Positions 46,132 through 58,200 of a stretch of DNA of 64,000 bases are shown piece by piece. The notes below the pieces were generated by a model that did no database searches, had not been told where the DNA came from, and saw nothing but the letters and a program-made list of their open reading frames with translations. Where the stretch lies: NCBI RefSeq assembly GCF_000208745.1, contig NC_030854.1:18717371-18781370 (forward strand). Direction: 5' to 3'. The first letter of the stretch is position 1, and each line of letters opens with the position of its first letter. The translations under genes and the position numbers were made by a program. Source of the stretch: Theobroma cacao. Its lineage: Eukaryota > Streptophyta > Magnoliopsida > Malvales > Malvaceae.

Positions 46132-46271
46132 CTTCGAAGTGAAGCGTCGGCTCTTCAGCTTCAAAAGGAAATCAATCTTCCCCCATTTCTCGTTCCCAAA
46201 AAGCCTTAAAAATCCACAGAGGAGAAGAGAGAGAGAGAGAACCCTACAATACCCATTGAAAGGAATCGGAA

Positions 46272-48587
46272 ATGGCTTCAAGACCCATTGTGCCACAACA
46301 AGTCAGGGGTATTACAGGTATTAGCATCGATCTTCTCTTTCCAATCTCACAAGATTGTTGGTGTTTCTTCTTTATTGTTTTGGAGGAATCCTGTACATAT
46401 ATGCGATTTGATGTATCTTTTCCTTTTCTTTTTCGTTCGATATTAATCTGTTGGGCTTTCTCAAATGATTTTATGGTTATCTTGAAAGAATTCATCAAGG
46501 AAAGCGATTCTTTTGTTTTATTTTATCAGTGTCAAAACATATTTTGCAGTAGTATTGGGGGAATCTGTTGAAACTGTATCAAGCATTGTCTTTATCTTCA
46601 CTATTCAGTTTAATAATAAGGACTGAATGGTTTGAGGAATAATAATGATTGTTTTGCATTGCAGGTGCCGAGGGCGTTGCAGGAGGAGCAGTTAATAAGC
46701 AGACAAAGAAGAATGCCGCAGGAGATGGGAGGAGCCGCCGTGCATTAGGAGATATTGGGAATCTGGTAAATGTTAGAGGAGTGGCTGATGGCAAGCCTCA
46801 GCCTCATCGTCCCCTCACCAGGTCTTTCTGTGCACAATTACTTGCCAATGCACAAGCTGCTGCAGCCGCTGAGAACAATAAAGTATAAATTTTTTTCTTG
46901 CAGCAAATTCGTTCTAACCCTTCCTTTGTTGTTTTCTATCATCTTTCTTTACGGGAAAATGATGTAAAAGAACAAGAAATTCCTCTCTTTTTTTTTTGTC
47001 CATACAGAAAAATGTTTGTGTTAATGTGGATAAGGCTCCTGTTCCTGATGGAAACAACGCTGTGCCTAAAAGGGCTGATGCTGCACCAAAGCCCGCTCAA
47101 AAGAAACCAACTGCAAAGCCCAAGCCTGTGGAAGTGATTGAAATCAGTCCTGACGCAGAAGATGCGGTCCAGGTGAAGGAGAAAAAAGACAAGGTTCCTG
47201 TGAATAATATTGATAAGAAAGCAACTGCGGGAGAGGGATCATCCAAGAAGAAAGCACATTCTCTTACTTCAGTCCTTACTGCTAGAAGCAAGGTGATTTG
47301 TGTGTTATTCTTGAAACTTGAGGTTGAGGGGTAATCTTTTCTTGTTTGTGATACTAACCGTTGAGGGTTCTTCTTCTAATTTGATTTTTGCAGGCGGCCT
47401 GTGGTATTTCTAACAAGCCAAAGGAGGAGATTGTTGATATTGATGCTGCAGATGCAAATAACGACTTGGCCGGGGTGGAGTATGTTGAAGACATTTACAA
47501 GTTCTATAAATCAGTTGAGGTATACACCAACAACATTCAACATCATAGTTGTGTATTCTGTATATAATAATGGTATCACTAAATCAGTCGATGATGATTT
47601 TTACGTGCTGACATTTATGAAACGCTTGGGAATGCAGAATGAGAGCAGGCCACATGACTATATGCACTTGCAAACTGACATTAATGAGAAGATGAGGGCA
47701 ATTCTTATCGATTGGCTGATCGATGTTCATCAAAAGTTTGAGCTCTCTGCCGAAGCTCTGTATCTCACTATCAATTTGATTGATCGGTTCCTTTGTGTGA
47801 AGATCGTGCCTAGGAGGGAATTACAACTGCTGGGCATGAGTGCAATGCTTATTGCCACCAAATATGAAGAAATATGGCCCCCTGAGGTGTATATACGTAT
47901 ATACAAGCTTTTATTTTCTTAATTTGTTATTTCATTTGATTTACTGTCTTTTTCATGTGTCAAATAAGAGATCATTGGCTAACTGTGACAATGATGCAGG
48001 TCAATGATCTAGTATGCATTGCAGACAGAGCTTACAGTCATGAACAGATACTGATTATGGAGAAAACTATACTGGGAAAATTGGAATGGACTTTGACAGT
48101 GCCTACAACCTATGTATTTCTAGCACGCTTCATCAAGGCATCGATTCCTGATGATGAGAAAGTGCGTTCATTTTCCTAGTAATTTCCTACTGAAGCAACA
48201 AATTTGTTTTCCGCTGTTGGAATACGTGCTTATATATTTGCTGTTTGTGTTGTATAGATGGAAAACATGGTATATTTCCTGGCTGAGTTAGGTATGATGC
48301 ATTACGAGAGCATAAGGTACTGCCCATCAATGGTTGCTGCCTCGGCAGTGTATGCTGCTCGTTGCACACTGAACAAGACCCCAGCTTGGACTGACACACT
48401 AAAGTTTCACACTGGATACTCTGAAGCACAGCTAATGGAATGTGCTAGACTGCTGGCTTTCTTCCATTCAAAGGCTGCAGAAAGTAGGCTTCAGGTTGTA
48501 TACAGAAAGTACTCGAATTCTCAACGAGGAGCTGTAGCATTGCTTCCAGCACCCCAAACTCTATTGTCTGCCGCTGCTTCAGTTTGA
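46272..48587 (+). CDS. CYCB1: B1-type mitotic cyclin, 471 aa
   Basis: Seven coding exons with consistent phases: 46272-46317, 46665-46882, 47008-47292, 47394-47519, 47638-47886, 48000-48161, 48258-48587. The start is the first ATG after an uninterrupted leader and gives the usual B-cyclin opening [10 protein letters not shown]. Residues 40-48 are a destruction box ([10 protein letters not shown]-x-x-L) for APC/C-driven breakdown. A Lys/Pro/Ala-rich, disordered linker follows (89-215). Residues 226-350 are the cyclin N box with [16 protein letters not shown] and [14 protein letters not shown]. Residues 352-465 are the cyclin C box ([18 protein letters not shown]). It would activate a CDK to drive the G2/M transition. 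The product is slightly longer than typical CYCB1 proteins. The nearest Arabidopsis match by synteny is CYCB1;4. Upstream MSA elements predict G2/M transcription. Confidence 0.94.
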
Positions 48588-49222
48588 AGCCAAAACAAAA
48601 AAAAAAAAAAAAAAGATTTTATTTTCATGGTTTGGAGCAGTTTATTTGCTGTGATTCCCCAAATGAGAAACATTATCAAGATTCATTTGATTATATTATT
48701 GATTTGATGATTCCATCGTTTGGCAAACTTGCTGCACATTCTTTGTACAGACAGAATGACCAAAAATGAGCAGAAAGAAACTGTGGCAAAAAATTGTTGC
48801 ACTGATTTTTCTCTCTCAAATTAATTAACGTGAAATTACAATTATTGAGAAAAAAGAGATAGGAAGAGCTGAAGAAATCAAGCGGCTGAATGCTGACATG
48901 GTTTCAAAAACATTTAGAAAAAGTTGAATTTTGATTATTTTGTGTGTGATTTGATCATTAATTTGTTGCTGGAGAAAAAAAGAGGGTGTTCCGGAAAGAA
49001 AAGAGAAGGAGAAAACATTACTTACCTTAAAAATTGACGTAGCAGAAAAACTTGATCCAAGAATAAAAAAATTTATTATGTGAATTGTGAAGGCAGATTT
49101 TTAGCTCTAACAAACATAGCATTCCTTCCTTTGAATACAGACCTCTTTATGAAATAATCCTGGAGAGACAAATATCAATCTAAGAAGAATTGATTGTATA
49201 AATCTATTCAGAGGTAGAAACA
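48588..49222. other. Convergent 3' ends of cyclin B1 and kinase-PP2C
   Basis: An A-run of about 18 bases lies at 48,597-48,614, ten bases after the cyclin stop. TTTATT at about 49,070 reads AATAAA on the minus strand, a candidate poly(A) signal 150 bp after the kinase-PP2C stop. No gene is seen between. Confidence 0.55.
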
Positions 49223-52200
49223 CTAGTAAACTCTCTCTGCTGTCGATACTGGACGAAGGAAGACAACAATGACTGTGATGTTATCTTTACTGCCACGTTC
49301 TGCAGCTTCCGTTGCCAATCTTTTGGAGCACATTGCCGGCTCTTTCACTGTATCCCTGATAATGCTTATGACCTCCATGTTGCTCACAACATCCCAGAGT
49401 CCATCACTAGCCATTACCTGACAATCAACCCTATTTTAAGTTAACTTTTCAAGTCCACGAACCACAGGGATTTTGACAGCCATCTTATTTTACAGCTGAA
49501 TTCATAACTAATCACTAGGCACAGGGTACAGAAAGTAAAACCAAGTACAGTCAAATAACTTCTGAAAAGTAAAACCGAGTTTAGAGAGGCATGCGCGTGC
49601 ACACACATATACAAATATATGGGCAGCAATTCCTAATTGTGTTAGCGATATCTCAAAAAGAGTAACACATAATCTATAGACATGTAAGAAACCTTTCAAC
49701 AAAATGATTTGATATCTTGTGGAAAACACTACATTCATTTATTTAGTGACTAGAGATGTAAACCTACCAAAAGAGTTCTAATGACACCAAAGAAAAAAAA
49801 AGATTTACAAATGTGTTTTACATTTAGCATTATGGATCACAAAAATACTGAATACACTAAAGAATCAGATGCAAGTTTCAATCATACATCTTTAAAAACT
49901 TTCTCTTTCGCAAACTGTACAATGAAGATCGTTTTAATATGGCTTTCCCCTAGTGTTCTTCTTTTCTGTTACCGTCATATGTTTTGTATTACATTTATAA
50001 AGCTGTCCAAAACATAATGCTATAGATTAGAACTCCAATTATGATCAACCATCAATGATATACAACTATTCACCAAGACAGTGGCTCTTACCAGGAACTC
50101 ATCCTCCAATAAGAGTACAGTTTCAGTTATCTCAGGCTCTGCAGTTACAGCAGGCTTCAGATCATCATCACCAATGGAGCGAGTTACCTATAAAAAGACA
50201 GATCAACAAAGGAAATATGGAAAGAAAAATCATAAATTCATTTATGTTTCATTGCCTGTGCATTATCAAAGAGCTTGAAAATTTGATTAGAAAAGAAAAT
50301 AACTTATATGAGTTCTCTAAAAAGTTCTAAGTTTTCTTTCCTTTTGTTTTTTTCCCCTCATTTAATCAATATTTTATCTCTCCTAATGTCCAGGCACCCA
50401 TCTCTTAAAAAACCTGTACCAATGACATGGCTAGAAAATACCAACATAAAATTTTTGAGATATATGAAGCAGTTTTTTAAAATCCATACAGAGAGTCAAG
50501 GCATTTATGTAAAGACAGGTGGGGTCGACGCCGGAAACATCGACGCCAGAAACTAGATAAACTGTAGCATCATAGTTCGTAGCACTAGGTGCAGTAGTCT
50601 GGGGACCTATATCAAAAGCACTATGTTAGCGCACCAAATAATCCCTTAGATTACAAGCGATTCACACATGGGAAGTATAGAGTAAGTCAACGTATCTGAT
50701 TGATTGCTGGCAGTTTATTGTTGACCGTTTCATTGTTGTTCCTATTTTATTGTTAGTGGTAGTTTTCCATTTCAAGTTGTTGGAGGTTATATTTCCACCT
50801 TTCCACTTTATTTCCTTGCTTTAAGGGTTGTTATTCCACCAAGCTGTATTTAAAAAACAGTGAAGTTAATAAAAAGGGTTGCTCAGAATCTATTCAAGTT
50901 TTGAGTACTTAAAACTCCAGAGATCTGTAGATTCTCTCTAAAAAGCCAGCATTACAAACATAGGTCGAAAAAAGAAACCTTTCACCAAAATACCCAGCTT
51001 ACCTCAAACTAAACCCAACTGTTCCACACACCGATCCATAACTCGATCCATTTCAAGGGACTGTAACAATTTGGTATTAAAGCCTAATGTTATGGGGGAC
51101 TCTATTCAGCAACAACTAAAGCAACTTTTACAACTGTTCCAAGATGAACATGCAGCCAATTCAGCCCAACAAGAAGCAATAAATGCTCAACTGGATGAAC
51201 TTACTAGGGATTTAGCGGCTTCCAAAGCTGATATCGTATCTATAGAGGAGGCCAGTAACAACCGAAACCGTAAGGGCAAAGGTGTAGCAAGAGAGGGATA
51301 GGATCAGAAACCATAGGAGGACGCTCCATCATTGGCCAAGAAGATCCTTTAGGGTGTTTGAGTAGGTGCAAGCACTTCTTTTGCCACCAACAAACACCTG
51401 AAGAAGAAAAGGTCGATCTTGCTTCTTTCCACGGCATATTCATAAATAAACATCACTATACATGTGTAGATTTAATATCTTAACAGAGTTCTAGAATGCC
51501 ATATATCAGCTACAATCATGGGCCTCAACTCTACACAACCAGCTTGAACAGTTACATACTCAAACCAAACCGTGACCAGTAGAGTTGAATTGGAAAAATG
51601 GAAAGTTAAGAGATGACCTATAAAATAAGCTGGAGTGAATCACCAAGGAAGGTTCCCCAATATGCTTACTTATCCGCCATGCATTTGCAAATCGGATTTG
51701 CCTTATTAATAAGTGGGATGAAAAGAGGAAACAAGCAATATGGGAGGATTCATTTGCAAATCAGATTTAAAATATACATATAAACCCTAACCATATGCAA
51801 CATGGTAGATAAGCAAGCATATTGGACAGCCTTCTTTGGTGATTCACTCCAACTTATTTTATAGGTAATGGCATCTCCTAGCCTTCCATTTTTTTGAGTT
51901 AACTCTGCTGGTCAGGGTTTGGTATGAGTATGTAGCTGCTCAACCCAATAATGTAAGGTCGAGGCCCACGATTGTAACCAATATATGGCATTCTAGAACT
52001 CTATGATGTAAACACTATTGAGGTATTAAATCTACGCATATATAGTGATGTTTATTTGTGAATATGCTGTGGCAAGGCTACATTTAAATATATCATGGTT
52101 GTAAACTTGTCTATGTGACTATTTGTGATGTTGTTGAAGATCTAAGTGTATTCGTGCATTATGGATGTTGTCTTTAAGGCTTGCTAGGTCTTGTGAGCTT

Positions 52201-55200
52201 GCCTAAAGGGCCACTGTGCCGGTAATGGCCTTAGGGTTCAAGTCATTACAAAACAAACTGGTCACTATTAAAGATAGTGGCGTAACCTACACACCTTTTT
52301 ATAAAGATTGCATAATTGACACACCTTTTGATAAAGGTGATTCTAAAGAAACAAAGACAAATAGTAAAAGACAAATACTACAAGACAAATGAGCATTAGA
52401 TTCTTTAGGTGCTTCTTTTGAGAGGCACACCTTTTGATATTGGCAAAGCTCTTTTGTCGAAGATGACTTGACAACATACTAGATGATGTGACAATCACTA
52501 AAGGATGATACCAACACACTTATCATCTTTAAACATACTTAATTAAACATAATTTTAATTTGAATTTTATGAGCTGTTTTCTATGAAATTGGATCTTTCT
52601 TGGTTTAGAGGGTTGGATCACTCTTGATATGTTATGGCAAGAGTTTCTTGGACATTTTGACTGTAGCCTTAGCTGTGTAATGATCAATCTTCAGCTTAGG
52701 TCAGAATGTTGGTCTGATTTGCTCTAACCAAAAGGTATCCTTCGATTAAAATGACAAATGTCCATCTTGAAGAACTTACTTGGGTTATATCCACAATCTT
52801 GAATTTTTTTTTTTAACAATCCTGATTATTTGTCCAATAAAAATTGTAGGGGAAGTGTCTTGCCTTTGAGAGGAGCATGAGAGGGACGTTGACATGCTGA
52901 AGGTGAAAAGGCTCATATCCCCAATCATCTGAATTCCACCATTGAGCGTAGCTGTTGGTATAAATCGTTTGTTGTAGTTTTAGCCTTTAAGCATGAGAGG
53001 TAGGTTGACACCTTCCTCCAAGAGAACCTATGGAAATTCTATCCACCAGAATATGAGCCTTTACACCTTTGGCATGTCAACCTTCTTTTTATGCTCCCCT
53101 CAAAGGCAACACACTTACCTTACAACCCCATTGGACAAATAATCAAGACTATAGATTTGACCCAAATAAACTTTTCAAAATGGACATCTGTCATTTTGAT
53201 CAAAGGAAATACCTTTTAGTTAGAGCAAATCGGACCAACATTCTGATCCAAGATGAAGATGGATCATTACACAACCAAGACTATAGTCATAACGTCCAAA
53301 AGGCCATTGCCATAACAAATCAAGAGTGGCCCAATTCCACCAAAAACAGCCCATAAAATCCAAATTAAAATTATGTTGAATTAAGTATGCTTAAAGATGA
53401 TAACTGTGCTAGTATCATCTTCTAGTGTGTTGTCACATCATCCAATGTGTTGTCAAGTCATCCTCGACAAAAGAGCTCCACCAACTTCAAAAGGCATGCC
53501 ACCTCAAAAGAAGCACTCGAGGAATCTAATGCTCATTTGTCTTGTAGTATTTGTCTTTTACTATTTATTTTTGTTCTTTTAGAATCACCTTTATCAAAAT
53601 GTGTGTCAATTATTTAACCTTTATAAAAAGGTGTGTAGGTCACGTCACAATCTTCAATAGTGACTAGTTTGTTCGTTATGATCTTGTAAGCCTATAAATG
53701 GCAACTCCTCCATGAAGGAGACATGGTTTCAAGTTTGAGATTACAAACTTGAACTTTGTAAAAAACTAATGTGAAATACCAAGTATGAGTTTCTAAAGTT
53801 TCTCTCTTTGGCTACTCTCTCCTCTCAGTTAGTAACTAAGTATGGATCCACTGCTCACACCTAATAAGCAATGACATGAGTCATATGCTCTACAGTTGCC
53901 ACTCCGATAGATCCTTTGCATTAGAAAACTCATGGAGTTGATTATCGACCATCGTATAACACTGCAGCAAATTAACACTGAACGCCGATACTCCGTGACC
54001 CCATTACTATAGCACACATATTTTGTGGCCTTGTTACCTAAAGCACATGGTAGAGCCATAAAAGTTAAGCCTTTACTGAGATTGTGTTGCAAAGAAGGTG
54101 TTTGAGGGTCTATTGTTGGCTAAAATATTTTGGCCTACGCTTAGTGCTTTTGATATACTGCTTAGTGCTGCAGACTATAGTTCTACAATTTATTTGGTTT
54201 GAACACCCATCTTAAATGGTACATTAATTGTTATGAAGGTTAATATAGTCAGTTGCATGTCTATCTCTAAAAATAGTGTATAAATACAAGATATAGTACC
54301 ACAATAGCAGGTTGTTCTCTAGTTCTTCCCAGCTCTCTCTCCTCGCTTATAGCACCTGTATTAGTGTTTGATTTGCTTACTAAGCACTTGATTGCTGCAA
54401 TTAGCCTCAATGTTGAAACAATTTTGACTCAATTTGATGGTGTTTTGTGCTAATTGTTTCAATATATGCATGGATTTCATTCCAAGTCTTGTTGTTTAAG
54501 TTGTTTGATTGAAAGCTTTGGTAATCCATCTTTAGCTAAAGTTCTTAAGGCACTGGAGTTGTGGCATGCTGCTGTCAGTCAGCAGTGGTTTGTTGTACAT
54601 GTACTCAATGTAGTAGTGTTTTGGCTAAAAATCCTAAAGCGTCAGTAGGTCCAAAATAGTATGTAGAACCTAAACACCATGTGGTGTCTCCACCTCAAGT
54701 TACCACACGTACACTTAATAATGGTAGCAATTATCTGCAATCGTCAATATAAATAGAAGCATCATATAAAGGGTGCTCCTAAGGATAGCCAAAAAAGGTG
54801 GCTGATTGGTGCAAGAAGATGCTTAAATTTTGAGTGTGCTATCTAATGCAAGCAGAGATTGCACACGGCATGAAGTTTGGCGTATGATTTTTCCAATTGT
54901 TAATATGCTGTCTGTGTAGTAATCTGACTCATATAATTTATCTTCCAGTTCTCTGCAACTCGAACTCTCCTTACAAGAGTCCAGATATGCATAATAATTA
55001 TTTAATTTATCAAAAACAAGATCCATAACTTGCTAATGAATTTATGAAATATTAAACAATAATATGAAACCTCAATATTGAGTACATGGTACTATAAAAA
55101 CAGGTTGGACAAGCCTATCTGTTAATCACTCAATCACACAAGTCTGAAGTGTTTTCTTTGAAAACTGCCATAATGGACTAAACGGTTGAGCAATCTTGAT

Positions 55201-58200
55201 TTTTAACCACCCATTTTGGCTTTAAGGATTGATGGCAGCATTTGAATGTTCGAAAAAAATACCAATTGTAGTGTGTTTTTATAAAAAAGAATTTAAAAAC
55301 CAAAATGTAATATGCTATTAAGTTGCAAAACAAGCAATTAAAAAGTTCACAAGCTGATAACTATGAGTGAAGATATATATTGATGTTGGAATAGATTGCA
55401 GGCCATTGGCCTCTGTCCAACACACTTTTAGCCAAAAAGGAGCCTCCTCCCAGGAAAGTATGTTAAAGAGTGAGGTTAGTAATTCAATTCTGATAGGAAA
55501 CAAGAATTTATAACCCAAGCATAAACAGATTAAGAGAAGGATACCAAAGCCCTAGGTGGAATGAAATATCATGAAATGAAAACATCCAAAAAGCAAGTCT
55601 AACTACAAGGTTTGATTTTTCTTTGAAGAACCAGCTTTCCAATACTAAGTTAAAAGACTTTTTGGGTCTTTTCTTCTATCAAGCAAATGTTTAACAATTA
55701 AACTGCTGAATGCTGATAGAGTATTTCCTTCAACGAGAAACATCTACTATCAAAGTCAAAATTGGAAAGAGTTAAAGCAGACAAACCTGAAGTGCAGCAG
55801 GACCAACCCTCCAAGTATCAACTTGCCATTTTACTTTCCCCCCTGCACTAACAACACGATCTCTCTCCTCAAGACAGCTTGCGACATGATCCTAATATGT
55901 CAAAGTCAACTAATTTCAAAATATAACACAACATAATGCCACAAGAACCAATAGAATTAGAATGAAACAGTCCAAGCTCACCCTACTCAGAGCTAAGGGG
56001 CACCCAGCCCGACATAAAATTGTCCTGCAATCACCTGCATTAGCGACAAAAAGCTTGTTTCTAACTATTAGGGCAGCAGCTGCAGTGCAACCAGGATGCC
56101 AATCTTTCTGAGTCACCCTCTTGGAATTACGATGAGAATCAAGTTCATTTCTAAAAGCAACATCTGTCCTAACAAATGCTTCCAACAGCGCATCAGCAGG
56201 ACTGCATTCATATATACACTTGTTTAATCTAAGAAAGTGGATAATAGTTAGACAAAGGCAGGCATAACAACCAGAGCAAAACAAACCTGCATGTAGATCC
56301 TAAGATTTTCAGAAATTCCGGCAATGCTTGAGCTGAAAACTCAGCTGCTGCTGCACCTACAGATGTTCCAGAATCCAGAGAGTTTATATGAACAAGAAAA
56401 TCACACTTAACCATACTAAGAAACAGACAATTTTGAATAATAATTCTATCCCAATGGTTTCTTAGAGATTTAAAGAGGAGCTTGTCTCCTCTAGAATTTG
56501 AAGATATCTCCAGGTAAGATTCGAAGACAGTTTACTTTAAGAGATGCAGAAACATGAACAATTTTGTTTTCAAAGTATCTGACTCCATAACAATTCTATT
56601 GTTTCTCACTTGAAGCTAAGTGGTTCTTGAATTATTAATTGCTAATAATAAGGTAAACTCATGTAACTGAATTAGAATAAATTCAGGATAGCCAAAAAAC
56701 AGGTTAAGACATTCCAATTATATATACACACAAATTTAGTAACTTGAAAGTAGAGACAGCTTCTACTTTATAAGTTATTCCAAAATCAGGAAGAAAAAAA
56801 GGAGGGTGAGAAGTATTTGAATTAATCACTTAGATAAGATTACCTTCTGAAACGATTTTAATTTAAATTACCCAGAATTTAATTTGGCCTCCTAACTCTT
56901 TTTCTTCAGATGTATTTATTTAAACAAGTTTCCAGTGGCCATTAGGAGCACTTTATCCTCATATTTGATCCCTACTGGATCTTCAGTATCATGTGTCACA
57001 GTTTTGCATACCTCTGTGACCATCAAAGATACCGAAAACATGAACATCTTTCTCGTTGCATAAGTAAGGCATAAGAAAGTGTGTGTCCTCCATACTCTCC
57101 CTTCTCCCACATGTAGCAAAGGATCCCCAAGAAAGTACTGGATGGTATGTCAAAGATTCATCAGAAGAATCAAGCCATTTTCCGAAACCAGAATGTACTT
57201 CAGCAGATGCTCTTTTGGATAAACATTGTCCCTGAGTAGACCAGTTAATATTTTCCTGATAGGTATGAAGGTTGTTAATGCTTTCCATGACTTGATGACC
57301 ATGGGAAATAGAAGATTTTTGAAGTGATAGATCTTCTTTCTCCATTCTCTTTCTCTGTTCCAAAATACCATCTAGTTCTAAAACTATATCGTTAAATGAA
57401 GGCCTATTTTGAGGATTTGCATCCCAACACTTTTGAATTAGTGACAGCATACTTGCTGGCACTCCAGACACAATACCAGGAAGAACTGGTCGCAGTCCAC
57501 CAGAGACCACAGCGGCAGTAAGTTGCTGCTCAGTATAGTTCATCTCCAGAACAGTGTGGGCCTGCCAGTAGCAAATAAATTACAAACAACCACTAAAGCT
57601 TTAACAACAAATATGAGTAGTCAACACCCACCCATGGTTTGCAATATTAAAGAGACGTGAGGCTTTGCTTGACCATAGTCCAATGCTGACTATACTCAAA
57701 GTTCAAACATTCTACCAGAAAACATAAATCTAAAGTGTGCAGATTTGCAGTTTGTTTATCTCTTCAATTCTAGGCATGAAATGACCGGCATGAATGCAAA
57801 GCAAGCTCTGATTTGATGTTAAAATCATTCACTAGAAAAGAACTTATGGCTGGAGGAAAAATTAGATAGCAATAATGGTTGGATACATTTATCCAATAAC
57901 CGATCATTCATCCCAAATTAATTCAGATGCAAAAATCATCAAAAATAAGTTGGCTTGTAATAATATGGCAGGAAGGTAGATCAGAGATATAATTCAACTT
58001 CTATTTAATTAATACTGACATGACTTGTTTAAAGTTCCTCAAGACCATCTTTCAGCTTATTCTCCCCTACATTTTTAATTTAGACTGTAACTTGTAGCGG
58101 GTAGTTCTGGGTTGGCAGAACCTTCTTTGGTAGAAAAAAGGCACAAGATCCTTCTTATGCTAATCCTTTAAATAATAGTAGAAAAGAAGAAGCAAAAGAG

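Noticed and set aside
53069..53356. 95-aa ORF in the right arm of fold-back 2
   Set aside because: The left arm carries no corresponding open frame and no domain is recognisable, so it is more likely chance openness of a repeat arm.
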